A stretch of 38,712 nucleotides of DNA from Magnetococcales bacterium (GCA_015231775.1 JADGAY010000009.1:1-38712); one strand, 5' to 3'. Numbered from the stretch's first letter, positions 15,637 to 24,744 are shown. The notes: generated by a model from the letters alone, not told the origin. Program-made: numbers and translations.

Positions 15637-18210
15637 TCATTCCATCCAGCGCACCTCCCTGCCATCCCAATCCGCCACCATCCGTCCGCCAGGCCGACAC
15701 CGACCCGCCAGCAACGCCTCGGCCAAGGGATCCTGCAAACGTCGCTGCATGAGTCGTTTCAACGGACGGGCACCGTAGTGGGGATCATACCCCTCCTCGG
15801 CCAACCACCGACGCAGGGCCGGCGTGATCTCCAGGGTGATCCGCTGCCGTGCCAGGGCATCCTGGATCCGTTTGAACTGAATTTCGACGATCGCCTCCAT
15901 CTGCTCGGCGCGCAAGCGCTGAAAAAAAATGATCTCATCGAGTCGGTTCAAGAACTCCGGCTTGAAGGCCTGTTGCAATTCGGCCATCACCTGGCCGCGG
16001 GTGGCTTCGGAGAGCGTATCTCCCGCGGTGATCAGATGGCGCGAACCGATGTTGGAGGTCAGAATGATCACCGAGTTCTTGAAATTGACCACCCGGCCCT
16101 GGGAATCGGTCAAACGGCCATCGTCGAGGATCTGCAACAGGATGTTGAACACATCCGGATGGGCCTTCTCGATTTCGTCGAACAGCACCACCCCGTAAGG
16201 ACGCCGCCGCACCGCCTCGGTCAACTGTCCCCCTTCGTCAAACCCCACATAGCCGGGCGGCGCGCCGATCAGACGCGCGACCGAATGTTTTTCCATGTAT
16301 TCGGACATGTCCAGCCGGATCATGGCACGGTCGTCGTCAAAGAGAAAATCGGCCAGGGTCTTGGTCAACTCGGTCTTGCCCACGCCAGTCGGTCCCAGAA
16401 ACAGAAACGATCCCATGGGACGATTGGGATCGCCCAAACCGGCCCGTCCGCGTCGCACCGCCCGCGCCACGGCGGAGAGCGCCTCCTCCTGACCGACCAC
16501 CCGTTCAGCCAGACGCGTCTCCATCGACAACAGCTTGTCCCGCTCCCCTTGGAGCATGCGCGCCACCGGAATGCCGGTCCAACGCGCCACCACCCCGGCC
16601 ACCTCCTCCTCGCCCACCTCCTCACGCAACAGACGATCCGCGGTCGGTTCGGCGGCGGCCTGGTCCAGGCGTTGCGTCAGATCCGGGATGATGCCGTATT
16701 TGAGCTCCCCGGCGCGACTCAGATCGCCGCGCTGCTCGGCGTCGGTCAACTCCTGACGGGCCTTTTCCAAACTTTCCTTCAATTTGCGTCCCGCATCGAT
16801 CAGCGCCTTCTCTTGACTCCAGCGCAAGGTCAAGACCGCCGATCGCTCCTTTTCGTCCGCCAAATCGCGCTCCAGTTGCGTCAGACGCTCACGGGAGATC
16901 GGATCGCTCTCCTTGGAGAGCGCGGATCGTTCGATCTCCAGTTGCAGGATGCGTCGATCCAGCTCATCGATCGCCTGGGGCTTGGAGGTGATCTCCATGC
17001 GGATGCGCGCCGCCGCCTCGTCGATCAGGTCAATGGCCTTGTCTGGCAGAAACCGATCGGTGATGTATCGATCCGACAAGGTGACCGCCGCCACGATGGC
17101 GCCATCGGCGATGCGCACGCCATGATGCAACTCGTAGCGCTCCTTGATGCCGCGCAGAATCGAGATCGCATCCTCCACCCCCGGTTCGCCGATCAGCACC
17201 GGTTGAAAACGGCGCGCCAGGGCTGAATCCTTTTCCACATGCTTGCGGTACTCATCGAGGGTGGTGGCTCCCACGCAGTGCAGATCCCCCCGCGCCAGGG
17301 CCGGCTTGAGCAGATTGGAGGCATCCATGGCCCCATCGGCGCGACCCGCGCCCACCAGGGTGTGCATCTCGTCGATGAACAGCACCACCCGTCCGTTGGC
17401 GTCGCGCACTTCGTTCAACACCGCCTTGAGCCGCTCCTCGAACTCGCCGCGATACTTGGCCCCGGCGATCAGGGCGCCCATGTCGAGCGCCACTAAACGG
17501 ACGTTCTTCAACGACTCCGGCACGTCCCCACGCACCACCCGCAAGGCCAGACCCTCGACGATCGCGGTTTTGCCCACCCCGGCCTCGCCGATCAGGACCG
17601 GATTGTTCTTGGTGCGGCGTGACAGCACCTGAATCGCCCGACGGATCTCGTCATCCCGTCCGATCACCGGATCCAATTCACCACCGCGCGCCAGTTCAGT
17701 CAGATCGCGACCATATTTCTCCAACGCCTGGAAACCGCTCTCCGGATCCGCGGAGGTGACCCGGCGGTTGCCGTTGATCTCGGCCAGGGTGCGTCGTATC
17801 GTCTCCAGGCCCACCCCGAGCCGTTTGAGCAGGTCGGAAAGCTCCCCCTCCTTCTCCCGTGTCATGGCCATGAGAAAATGTTCGGTGGAGACATACGCAT
17901 CGCGCATCTCCCGAGCCAGGGTATCGGCATCGGCCCATAACGCCTGCATGCGCCGGGAAAAGAGGATCTGATCCGCGCCCGATCCCTCCACCCTGGGGAA
18001 CCGCTCCACCAGGCTGGTCAGCTCCTCCTCCAGGCGCGGCGTGGCGATTCCCATCTTGTCGAAGATCGGGCGGATCATGCCATCCCGTTGTTCAAGAAAC
18101 GCGAGCAGCAGATGTTCCGGTTCCAGGCGCTGTTGACGTCGGCCTGCCGCCAGGCCGATGGCCTGTTGCAGGGCCTCTTGGGATTTGGTGGTCAAGCGTT
18201 CCTGTTGCAT
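15637..18210 (-). CDS. clpB: ClpB disaggregase (Hsp104 family AAA+ chaperone)
   Basis: ClpB is a hexameric ATP-driven chaperone that extracts polypeptides from aggregates together with DnaK. The 857-residue length equals that of E. coli ClpB. In order: the Clp N-domain (1-145), AAA1 with Walker A GEAGVGKT and Walker [16 protein letters not shown], the coiled-coil middle domain (about 400-530, charged heptads), AAA2 with Walker A GPTGVGKT and sensor region [11 protein letters not shown], and a short C-domain. There is no IGL/F loop for ClpP, as expected of ClpB. AAGGAA lies upstream of ATG 18210. A clear heat-shock promoter lies 61-89 bases upstream, so RpoH control is likely. Confidence 0.98.
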   Translation of the reverse strand: MQQERLTTKSQEALQQAIGLAAGRRQQRLEPEHLLLAFLEQRDGMIRPIFDKMGIATPRLEEELTSLVERFPRVEGSGADQILFSRRMQALWADADTLAREMRDAYVSTEHFLMAMTREKEGELSDLLKRLGVGLETIRRTLAEINGNRRVTSADPESGFQALEKYGRDLTELARGGELDPVIGRDDEIRRAIQVLSRRTKNNPVLIGEAGVGKTAIVEGLALRVVRGDVPESLKNVRLVALDMGALIAGAKYRGEFEERLKAVLNEVRDANGRVVLFIDEMHTLVGAGRADGAMDASNLLKPALARGDLHCVGATTLDEYRKHVEKDSALARRFQPVLIGEPGVEDAISILRGIKERYELHHGVRIADGAIVAAVTLSDRYITDRFLPDKAIDLIDEAAARIRMEITSKPQAIDELDRRILQLEIERSALSKESDPISRERLTQLERDLADEKERSAVLTLRWSQEKALIDAGRKLKESLEKARQELTDAEQRGDLSRAGELKYGIIPDLTQRLDQAAAEPTADRLLREEVGEEEVAGVVARWTGIPVARMLQGERDKLLSMETRLAERVVGQEEALSAVARAVRRGRAGLGDPNRPMGSFLFLGPTGVGKTELTKTLADFLFDDDRAMIRLDMSEYMEKHSVARLIGAPPGYVGFDEGGQLTEAVRRRPYGVVLFDEIEKAHPDVFNILLQILDDGRLTDSQGRVVNFKNSVIILTSNIGSRHLITAGDTLSEATRGQVMAELQQAFKPEFLNRLDEIIFFQRLRAEQMEAIVEIQFKRIQDALARQRITLEITPALRRWLAEEGYDPHYGARPLKRLMQRRLQDPLAEALLAGRCRPGGRMVADWDGREVRWME

Positions 18211-18270
18211 GGCGTGGCATTCCTTGATTGGGGCGGGTCATGCGGTAGGCATGATCTCTTTGGAGTAACG

Positions 18271-18299
18271 AAATAGGTATGGGGAGAGGGAATTACAAG
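18271..18299 (-). promoter_or_regulatory. RpoH (sigma-32) heat-shock promoter of clpB
   Basis: On the minus strand CTTG (18299-18296), an 18-base spacer and CCTATTT (18277-18271). This matches the alphaproteobacterial sigma-32 form CTTG-N17/18-CYTATNT. It lies 61 bases before the clpB start. Confidence 0.8.
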
Positions 18300-18341
18300 G
18301 TGGGGGGGGGATTATTCAGGATTCGGGGGTGAACGGGTGAT

Positions 18342-18364
18342 GGGGTCCAGGGGCAAAGCCCTTG
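18342..18364 (+). repeat. Truncated R1 module A beside the IS110 scar
   Basis: GGGGTCCAGGGG followed by CAAAGCCCTTG matches the start and end of module A with the middle missing. It stops abruptly where IS110-like sequence begins, which suggests insertion into, or deletion within, an R1 element. Confidence 0.55.
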
Positions 18365-18367
18365 ATG

Positions 18368-18456
18368 TGATGGACCCATCCTCCTGACAACGGCTTCGTT
18401 TTGAGCCAAAATGGTAATGTCACCAACATTTACCAGGCCAGGAGGAGGGTCCATCA
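18368..18456 (+). promoter_or_regulatory. Structured leader of the IS110-family remnant
   Basis: TGATGGACCC-a-TCCTCCTG (18368-18386) pairs with CAGGAGGA-GGGTCCATCA (18439-18456), 18 pairs with one bulge. The 3' arm contains the GGAGG ribosome binding site and the A of the start codon ATG 18456. Between the arms GGTAA-TGT (18413-18420) pairs with ACA-t-TTACC (18426-18434). In a transcript this would hide the start site. It may also be what remains of an IS110 left-end guide (bridge) RNA region. Confidence 0.55.
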
Positions 18457-18877
18457 TGCACACTATAACGGTCGGCGTTGATTTGGCAAAGCAGGTTTTT
18501 CAGTTCTATGGCGTCAATGAGCAAGGCAAGCGGGTTATAAACGCGCGCGTAGGCCGTGATTCAGTCATGGAGCAATTTATAACAAGCCTCCGATGCTGGT
18601 TGGCATGGAGGCGTGCGGAGGAGCGCATTACTGGGCACGTGAGATAACCAAGCTCGGACACGAAGTCCGGTTGATGCCGCCACATCGGGTTCAACCGTAC
18701 ATCCAGGGCAACAAGAATGATCGCAACGATGCGCGTGGCATCTGCGAGGCGGTAACCAGGCCCGGTATCCCGAGTACACCAACTGCAACCGGCGCCGACA
18801 ACGACGACGCAACCGCATGCGACTGCCCGAAAAAGGGGGAAATGAAGGAGGACGTGATTGCAAAGATGGACGAGTAA
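18456..18877 (+). pseudogene. Broken IS110-family transposase (N-terminal part only)
   Basis: IS110 enzymes are DEDD recombinases with a RuvC-like N-domain. From ATG 18456 the product reads MHTITVGVDLAKQVFQFYG, with the catalytic Asp in VGVD, but near 18590 the frame changes: MLVGMEACGGAHYWAREI and NKNDRNDARGICEAVTRP continue in another frame, so at least one base has been lost. After EAVTRPG (about 18770) the family similarity stops and unrelated codons run to a stop at 18877. The C-terminal Transposase_20 domain with the catalytic serine is absent. A full enzyme is about 340 residues, so well over half is missing. Confidence 0.85.
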
Positions 18878-18976
18878 AGGGCAAAAATCCTCATGGAATC
18901 GATATGTTGCGAGAGGTATCTGATTGCAAAAGAGGACGTGTGAGACATTCTGGCCAGAAACGGTTATGGTTTAGCC

Positions 18977-19359
18977 ATGGACACCCACCTGCTCACCCTG
19001 GAACCTCGTCAACTGCTTACCCCTTTCGCGGGGTTGCGCATCCGGCATGCCGCCAGCCTGGATCGGCTCATGCAAGCCATGGCCGATGCCGGTCAACTGG
19101 TTCCGGTGTTGGTCATTCCCGGGCAACAACCCCAACAGTGGCTTCTGATCGACGGCTACAGCTTTGCGACTGGGACCGGAAGATGCCTGGATGGAAGATC
19201 TGAGGATCATCGGTCACATGCTTCACCGGCTGCGTCAATCGGTGGTCACGCTCTTCTCCTCCGGTGGTACGCACGACCATCAATCTTTTCAGGCCATCCT
19301 GGCCCGCACTGCCCATGATTTCGCCCGTCTCCAGGAAGAAGTACTCAAGGTGACCGCCC
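18977..19359 (+). pseudogene. Broken ParB-like passenger gene of the IS21-type element
   Basis: ATG 18977 opens a product whose first 61 residues resemble the ParB N-terminal domain: QLLTPFAGLRIRH, LMQAMADAGQLVPVLVI, then QQWLLIDGY, where ParB-like proteins continue with RR. Right after LIDGY the similarity breaks. From about 19163 a different frame reads ALRLGPEDAWMEDLRIIGHMLHRL and runs into the istA start. I infer an internal deletion with a frameshift. In related IS21-type elements, as I recall, a ParB-domain gene stands directly before istA, which would make this a passenger or accessory factor of the element; that is memory, not shown here. Confidence 0.6.
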
Positions 19360-20748
19360 ATGATCTCCCAGGAACTTTGTCAGACCATCCTCGCCATGCA
19401 CCGGAACGGCCTCGCCATTCGCCAGATTGCCCAACAGTTGAAACTCTCCCGCAACACGGTGCGGGAGGTGGTGCGGGGCTCGCGGGAGGAACCGGCTCCC
19501 ATCGCTGTTCCATTGCAGCCCCTGGTTGATCTACTGCCGGAACTCTACCGGCACTGCCGAGGCAATGCCGTGCGCATTCAGGAGGTATTGCATCTCGAAC
19601 ATGGGCTGGAGGTACCCTACAGCACCCTGACGCGTCTGATCCGTCAGGAGTCGCTGCGCAAGCAACCGCAGCGCGTGGGCGAATACCATTTCGCCCCAGG
19701 CGAGGAGATGCAGCACGACACCTCGCCTCACCGGGTGATGCTGGGAGGCACACAGGTCACCGCCCATTGCGCCACCCTGGTTTTGGCCTACAGTCGTCGC
19801 CTGTTCGCATGTTATTTTCCGGTTTTTACCCGCTTCGAGGCGAAGATCTTCCTGAGCGAGGCACTTCGGTTCATGCAGGGAGCCTGTTCGCGCTGCGTCA
19901 TCGACAACAGCAGCGTAATCGTTGCCTCCGGCAGTGGCACCGAAGCCAGGATCGCCGCCGAGATGGATGCCTTTGCCGCAACCTTGGGGTTCGCGTTCAT
20001 GGCCCATGCTGTGGGGCGACCGCAGCGCAAGGGTCGCGTCGAACGTCCCTTCCACTACATTGAGCACAATTTTCTGGCAGGTCGCAGCTTTGCCGACTGG
20101 GACGAACTCAATGCCGAACTGCTGCGCTGGTGTCGGGATGGCGCCAACCAGAAGGTCAAGCGGGTTCTGGGCACCACGCCGGAGGCGGCCTATCTCATGG
20201 AGCGTCCTCATCTGACGGCACTGCCCGAAAACTTTCCACCGGTTTTCCAGATAGAGCACCGGGTGGTAGACCTGGAGGGGTGCATTACCCTGGAAAGAAA
20301 CCGCTATTCCGCGCCGGATCGTTTGATCGGGAAGCGTGTGGATGTCTACAAACACGATCGACAGGTACGTATTTTTTTTCAGGGACGGCAGGTGGCCGAA
20401 TACCGTAGACTGGTGGGACAGCGTGATGGTCGGGTGATCTTGCCGGAGCATCATCGGGAATTGCCTCGTCGTCCTTCTGCCACCACGCCATCGGAGGAGG
20501 AGCGCCTGCTCACGGGCATGGATGCTGCTCTTGACGATTACCTGATTCAGATCAAAAGCAGAGCGCACGGACGGGGGGTGGTTCGCATGCGTCGTCTGTT
20601 GGCGCTCAAGCGTACCTATCCACCGGAGCCGTTCATGGCTGCGATACGCACCGCTCGTGAATACGGATTGTTCGATCTGGCACGCCTGGAACGGATGATC
20701 CTCAAGCAGGTGGCTGGGGATATTTTCGCCCTGGAGGTGGACGCATGA
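19360..20748 (+). CDS. istA: IS21-family transposase IstA
   Basis: IstA is the DDE transposase of IS21 elements and works with the AAA+ helper IstB. The 462-residue protein has an N-terminal helix-turn-helix (IRQIAQQLKLSRNTVREVV, about residues 21-39), then a DDE core. Candidate catalytic residues are Asp in EMQHDTSPH, Asp in CVIDNSSVIV and Glu in RKGRVERPFHYIE. A C-terminal beta-barrel region follows (NRYSAPDRLIGKRVDVYKHD). The length and frame are intact. It overlaps istB by four bases (ATGA). The start ATG 19360 follows AAGG at 19348, just before a TGA. Confidence 0.93.
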   Translation: MISQELCQTILAMHRNGLAIRQIAQQLKLSRNTVREVVRGSREEPAPIAVPLQPLVDLLPELYRHCRGNAVRIQEVLHLEHGLEVPYSTLTRLIRQESLRKQPQRVGEYHFAPGEEMQHDTSPHRVMLGGTQVTAHCATLVLAYSRRLFACYFPVFTRFEAKIFLSEALRFMQGACSRCVIDNSSVIVASGSGTEARIAAEMDAFAATLGFAFMAHAVGRPQRKGRVERPFHYIEHNFLAGRSFADWDELNAELLRWCRDGANQKVKRVLGTTPEAAYLMERPHLTALPENFPPVFQIEHRVVDLEGCITLERNRYSAPDRLIGKRVDVYKHDRQVRIFFQGRQVAEYRRLVGQRDGRVILPEHHRELPRRPSATTPSEEERLLTGMDAALDDYLIQIKSRAHGRGVVRMRRLLALKRTYPPEPFMAAIRTAREYGLFDLARLERMILKQVAGDIFALEVDA

Positions 20749-21464
20749 GCGCCGGAGTCCATTATCTGATGACCACGCTGCAGCTCAAAGGGATGGCCTC
20801 TGTTCTGGAACGGGAACTGATGCGTGCGGAACGGGAAGGAACTTCCGTGTCGGAGGTGCTGGAGCGACTGCTGATGGAAGAGTCCCGGCACCGGCAGGAG
20901 CAGAGCATGGCCTATCGTCTGCGTCAGGCCAGAATGCCCTGGGATTGGAGCCTTGAATCGTTTCCTTTCCAGCGGCAACCAGGGGTCAGTCAGGCGCAGA
21001 TCCGACAACTGGCCAGCCTTGCCTTTCTCAAACGTGCGGAAAATGTGGTCTTCATCGGTAATCCCGGCACTGGCAAGACCGGCCTGGCCATCGCCCTGCT
21101 GCGCCAATCACTGATCAACCAGCATCGCGGGCGATTCTACAATGCCCAGGATCTGATGAACGAACTCTATGCTTCGCTGGCCGACCGTTCCACCTCGCGG
21201 CTTCTCAAGCAATTGGCCTCCTACGACCTGTTGGTCATCGACGAATTGGGCTACCTGACCCTCAAACCGGAACAGGCCAACGCCTTCTTCAAGCTCATGG
21301 ATCTGCGCTACGGCAAAAAATCCACCCTCATCACCACCAATCTGGATTACCCGGAATGGTACGAACTGTTCCAGCGCAAATCCCTGGTCGAGGCCCTCCT
21401 GGACCGCCTCCAGCACCTCTGCACCACGATCCGCATCTCCGGACCCTCTCTGCGCGCTTCCTGA
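20745..21464 (+). CDS. istB: IS21-family AAA+ helper ATPase IstB
   Basis: IstB binds target DNA and stimulates IstA, and is related to DnaC/DnaA-type AAA+ proteins. The 239-residue product has Walker A GNPGTGKTGLA (about residues 104-114), Walker B YDLLVIDELGYL (about 158-169) and a sensor region STLITTNLDY. The N-terminal helical segment (VLERELMRAEREG) is typical. The ORF is intact and overlaps istA by ATGA, implying coupled translation. With istA intact, the protein-coding part of the element looks functional although its left end was not found. Confidence 0.95.
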   Translation: MSAGVHYLMTTLQLKGMASVLERELMRAEREGTSVSEVLERLLMEESRHRQEQSMAYRLRQARMPWDWSLESFPFQRQPGVSQAQIRQLASLAFLKRAENVVFIGNPGTGKTGLAIALLRQSLINQHRGRFYNAQDLMNELYASLADRSTSRLLKQLASYDLLVIDELGYLTLKPEQANAFFKLMDLRYGKKSTLITTNLDYPEWYELFQRKSLVEALLDRLQHLCTTIRISGPSLRAS

Positions 21465-21474
21465 TTTCCCCCCC

Positions 21475-21554
21475 TGCGTTCCCTGCGGCAATTTTTCCAA
21501 CCAGCTTCTTTTTCTCCCTGTCGCTCCCTGCGGCAATCTTTCCACCCACCAGCT
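21475..21554 (+). repeat. Imperfect direct repeat just after istB
   Basis: TCCCTGCGGCAATTTTTCC (from 21480) and TCCCTGCGGCAATCTTTCC (from 21525) are nearly identical. They lie 10-90 bp after istB and just before the terminal 22-bp repeats, and are probably part of the element's right end. Confidence 0.5.
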
Positions 21555-21576
21555 CACTTCATCACCCGCGCACTTC

Positions 21577-21622
21577 GTGGGTCACTTTTCGTGAGCACGG
21601 GTGGGTCAATTCCCGTGAGCGC
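21577..21622 (+). repeat. IS21 right-end direct repeats
   Basis: Two 22-bp copies with a period of 24 bp: GTGGGTCA-cttttc-GTGAGCAC (21577-21598) and GTGGGTCA-attccc-GTGAGCGC (21601-21622). Multiple terminal repeats are normal IstA binding sites in IS21 elements. Confidence 0.6.
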
Positions 21623-21632
21623 CGACAATCAA

Positions 21633-22025
21633 CGAACCTTGAGGTCGATTGAAAGGAATATATATATAAATCAAAGTCAAAACCAGCCGCTTTCATTTAG
21701 GTTCTGACTTGATCGGGAGTACGGAAGGAGAGATTAACCAACCACAGCGACGAATTTACCCACCAGGAACGCGGGAATCAGAAAAATTGATGCACAACAG
21801 GTAAGACCGGCTTTTTCAATCCTGTGAAGTCCCATGGCCGAATACAGGCCGAGCCCTTGATAAGGATGAAAAAGCGCGTATGAACATCATGGCCGGAGGT
21901 GACGAACCAAACGCCTCATAAACAGGCCGTATATATGGGTGCAGTCCATTCCTGTCCAGTCATCAATTTTGTCGAATTTCCTTGCGTCGGAGGATGGGTC
22001 CATATATGGGACTTTGATTTTGGCG
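21633..22025. other. Gap with no recognised gene
   Basis: About 390 bp between the IS21 right end and R1 fragment. It is AT-richer than the surroundings, with a run of TA dinucleotides near 21659-21667. Short open frames exist but none has a recognisable product. I see no tRNA or riboswitch. Confidence 0.4.
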
Positions 22026-22071
22026 CTGCCTCCGAACCTCTGCCGGGGACCTTCGGCCCCCGGACCCCCGC
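22026..22071 (-). repeat. R1 module B fragment, minus strand
   Basis: On the minus strand it reads GCGGGGG-tccgggggccgaa-GGTCCCCGG followed by CAGAGGTTCGGAGGCA, matching the module B start of copies 2 (13774) and 4 (28003). The second module B hairpin is cut after its first arm. It lies between convergent istB and the radical SAM gene. Confidence 0.75.
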
Positions 22072-22098
22072 AAACGTTTTTCGTGATCTTCTGGCCCC

Positions 22099-23436
22099 TT
22101 ACCTTGCCAGATGCTCGAACTTCAACTGCCCATCCGTGGCCCGCACATAATGTTCGTCCAAACGGGCGGAAGGATAAGCATGCAAAAACTTCTGCCGGCT
22201 CAAGGTGTGCAACGGCGCCCCCTCGATCTCCGCGCAACCCGACTTTTGAATCGAATCGAGGGGCAGGGTGAGAATGTAATCCTCGGTACGCCGTACCTGC
22301 TCCGGGGTCTCGCCCGGCAATCCGAAGGTGAAGGTTCCATGCAACGTCATGCCCACCCGCCGGATCTCATGGGCCACCCGACGCGCCTCCTCCAGATTCA
22401 GCCGCTTGTTGACGATCTTGTCCACCACCTCCTGATCGCCACTCTCGAACCCGACTTTGACGCCGAAACAGCCGCTCTCCTTCATCTCTTGCCATAGATG
22501 GAAACCGGAGGTGTCGGATCGGCACATCGCCGACCAGGGAACCTTGAGCTTGCGCATGATGGCACACACCTTCTCGACATGTCGATCGCCGAGATTGAAG
22601 GTGTCGTCGTCAAAGTAGATGGATTTGAAATGGTATTTTTCCACCAACTCGGTCAGGAAGGCCTCCAGATAGTCGCCGCTGTAATGACGCACGAACCGCT
22701 TGCCCGCCCCGTCCGGATCGTTGCCGGTCATGGTGGCCGGCCAGACGCAGAAGATACATTTGAAGGGACAACCGCGACTGCTCAACACCTGGGCGTGCGG
22801 AGCGCACTGCCCGACCGGATTGCTGTCCCAGTACCGGTAGGCATAAAGATGGTCGAAATAGGGAAACGGCGCGCTGTTCATCTCCTCCAGGGTGAGCAGG
22901 TCGAAATCGATCAGACCCGTCTCTCCCTGAACGGCCCGCACCACCCCCTTTTCATACTCGCCCCGTATCGCGGCCTGGATGTTGGGCGCGGCGTTGAAAA
23001 GCGCTTCGCCAAGCGAGGTGATCGGTCCGGTGACGATGAAACGGGTGTGGGGCAGACGCGCGGCGATCTGACGCAGAAGATCCCGATCATGCTCCCAACT
23101 CGGCGAGGCCGATTCGATGACGATGACCTCGAATCGCTCCCGTTCCAGATAGTCGAAATATCGGCCATACGATTCGCGCAGGGCGATGCTGTCGCGAAAC
23201 ACCACCGGTACCTCCAGGGCCCTGGCGGCGTAGGTGGTGGCGTAGCCCATGAAGAAAGGGTAGGGGAGATAGGAGCCGAATTCAAAACGATCCGGCGGAA
23301 TGGCAAGCTGATAGGTGAACGGCCAACGGGATCCGGCCCGAACCCCGGCCCGCCATCCCAAAAGCTGGGACTCCTGATTCGGAACCGTGGTGGTGATCTC
23401 CTGCCACCAGGGGGGATTGCTGAACAGGATCTTCAT
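22099..23436 (-). CDS. B12-binding-domain radical SAM enzyme
   Basis: This is a BchE/HpnP-type radical SAM protein of unknown substrate. The 445-residue product has an N-terminal cobalamin-binding-like domain (KILFSNPPWW, then FMGYATTYAARAL and VIVIESASPSWEHD) and the cluster motif CPFKCIFC in SSRGCPFKCIFCVWP (about residues 220-230). A TIM-barrel core follows, with DDDTFNLGD and VGFESGDQEVVDKIVNK. The DxHxxG cobalamin motif is not evident, so cobalamin use is uncertain. A GTG at 23442 (reading MTM) is possible, but ATG 23436 is preferred. It begins right after the glycosyltransferase stop (TGA 23443-23445), so the two are co-transcribed and may modify the same glycan or lipid. Confidence 0.88.
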   Translation of the reverse strand: MKILFSNPPWWQEITTTVPNQESQLLGWRAGVRAGSRWPFTYQLAIPPDRFEFGSYLPYPFFMGYATTYAARALEVPVVFRDSIALRESYGRYFDYLERERFEVIVIESASPSWEHDRDLLRQIAARLPHTRFIVTGPITSLGEALFNAAPNIQAAIRGEYEKGVVRAVQGETGLIDFDLLTLEEMNSAPFPYFDHLYAYRYWDSNPVGQCAPHAQVLSSRGCPFKCIFCVWPATMTGNDPDGAGKRFVRHYSGDYLEAFLTELVEKYHFKSIYFDDDTFNLGDRHVEKVCAIMRKLKVPWSAMCRSDTSGFHLWQEMKESGCFGVKVGFESGDQEVVDKIVNKRLNLEEARRVAHEIRRVGMTLHGTFTFGLPGETPEQVRRTEDYILTLPLDSIQKSGCAEIEGAPLHTLSRQKFLHAYPSARLDEHYVRATDGQLKFEHLAR

Positions 23437-23442
23437 CGTCAC

Positions 23443-24681
23443 TCACCCCGCGTGCCCGGCGTGCCAGGAGAGAATGGTGTCGAGCAGACGCGGCGGACCG
23501 TTCAAGGCGTCCCATTGTCGAGAGGCGAGCTTGGCGCGCGCGGCCAGGGTATCGAAGTGCTGCAACCCGGTGAGGATGCCCTGCAACACCACGTCGGCAT
23601 CGGCGCGCTCCGATGGGTCGTCGTAGATGATTCCAGGTCCACCGAACTGCTGTACCAGGTTGGCCAAGGTGGTGCGCGACGGGACCACCAGCGGAATGGC
23701 ATTGGCGATCGCCTCGCTGGCTACCGCGGAGTAGGTGGAGACGAAATGATCCCGATAGTAGGGACAGACGATCAGATCGGATTGCTCGAGTAGTGGCCCC
23801 CACAGCTCCGGTCCGGCGGTGCGCTCTTCGAGGATGAGACGATGATCCCCCAGGGCAATGGCGCGCAATTGGTTCTGAAGATCCACGCAGAGATCCGGCG
23901 CGCCGTTGTGGACCAGGACACGCACATCCGGAACCAGGCTCAAAAGCCGTCCAACCACCTCGGGAACCAGTCCGAACCCCTTTTCCAGACGTTGATGACC
24001 GAGCAGGGAGACCGTGATGGGACGGGTGCCGACACGCTCGCGGCAGGTGGTGAGGGTGCCGTTGGAGAGCGGCAACACATGCATCGGATGATCGAACAGC
24101 TTTTCATAGATGGCCGAGGCCTGGGAATCGAAGGTGGCCAGACGCAACCAGCCGTGATCCGCCGGGGTGAGGAGCTTCTTGGCCACGAACCGCAGCAGCA
24201 AGGGCCGGGGATCGTTCTGATAACGCACCGCCAGTTCAATGTTGCCGTTTTCGCTTTCTTGTGGAACCAGACCGGCGAAATGGCCAAATTCGATGATCAT
24301 CGTGGGACGCTGGTCCATGGGGAAGGTTTGGATCCAGCTCACCGCGGCCTGAAACTGCGCCGGTCCCGCGGAGTTGACGAAGATGATGTCATCACGACTC
24401 ACACCATGCAAACCGGAGAAATCCTCCTGGGTGACCCTGGCCACGAAATCGAAGTTGCTCAACCAGCCGCACAAGGGATCGGTGTCGTAGACGCCGTAAG
24501 GGTTGCAGCGAAACCAGGGCACGGCCAACAATTCGTCGCGCAGCTCGGGTTCGATGTGGTTGTAGGCCAAAATGGCCGAGGGGATGCCACGTCGCTTGGC
24601 TTCGTGGACCATGTGGCGACACGAGTTGGCGTGGTGACCCAGATTGTTGGTCAGTCCGGCATCGGCGTAGAGAAAGTTCAT
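23443..24681 (-). CDS. GT-B type glycosyltransferase (family 1/4-like)
   Basis: It probably transfers a sugar onto a surface polysaccharide or lipid carrier; donor and acceptor are unknown. The 412-residue product starts MNFLYADAGLTNNLGHHA, with a nucleotide-fold N-terminal half that has HANSCRHMVHEAKRRG. The C-terminal Rossmann domain contains TVSLLGHQRLEKGFGLVP, DVRVLVHNGAP and a donor-site-like SDLIVCPYYRDHFVSTYSAVASEAIA with the acidic E typical of GT-B enzymes. The frame is open to 24762, but ATG 24681 gives the natural start. It sits beside the IS21 scar, so this pair may belong to a variable region. Confidence 0.85.
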   Translation of the reverse strand: MNFLYADAGLTNNLGHHANSCRHMVHEAKRRGIPSAILAYNHIEPELRDELLAVPWFRCNPYGVYDTDPLCGWLSNFDFVARVTQEDFSGLHGVSRDDIIFVNSAGPAQFQAAVSWIQTFPMDQRPTMIIEFGHFAGLVPQESENGNIELAVRYQNDPRPLLLRFVAKKLLTPADHGWLRLATFDSQASAIYEKLFDHPMHVLPLSNGTLTTCRERVGTRPITVSLLGHQRLEKGFGLVPEVVGRLLSLVPDVRVLVHNGAPDLCVDLQNQLRAIALGDHRLILEERTAGPELWGPLLEQSDLIVCPYYRDHFVSTYSAVASEAIANAIPLVVPSRTTLANLVQQFGGPGIIYDDPSERADADVVLQGILTGLQHFDTLAARAKLASRQWDALNGPPRLLDTILSWHAGHAG

Positions 24682-24727
24682 GGAACGATGGCATCCTGGC
24701 TGATAGGGTTTTGGTCTCGCTTTTTTT

Positions 24728-24744
24728 CTCCTTTTGAAAAGGAG
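24728..24744. other. Short palindrome in the glycosyltransferase leader
   Basis: CTCCTTTT-g-AAAAGGAG. On the minus strand it lies about 50-65 bases upstream of the glycosyltransferase ATG. The AAAAGGAG arm is Shine-Dalgarno-like but too far from the start to act as one. Confidence 0.35.

Larger units (their letters stand above)
18977..21632 (+). mobile_element. IS21-family insertion element, left end not found
   Basis: It contains the ParB-like pseudogene, istA and istB in that order and orientation. The right side carries two 22-bp direct repeats (21577-21622) and ends around GCGCCGACA (21620-21628), which would be the inverse of a TGTCGGCGCTCAC left terminus. I could not find that terminus upstream as far as 18365, so the left end may have been deleted, and I cannot give target duplications. 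The limits are approximate. Confidence 0.65.

Noticed and set aside
18791-18800. GCGCCGACAA as the left end of the IS21 element
   Set aside because: It matches the right end in direct, not inverted, orientation and lies inside the IS110 remnant.
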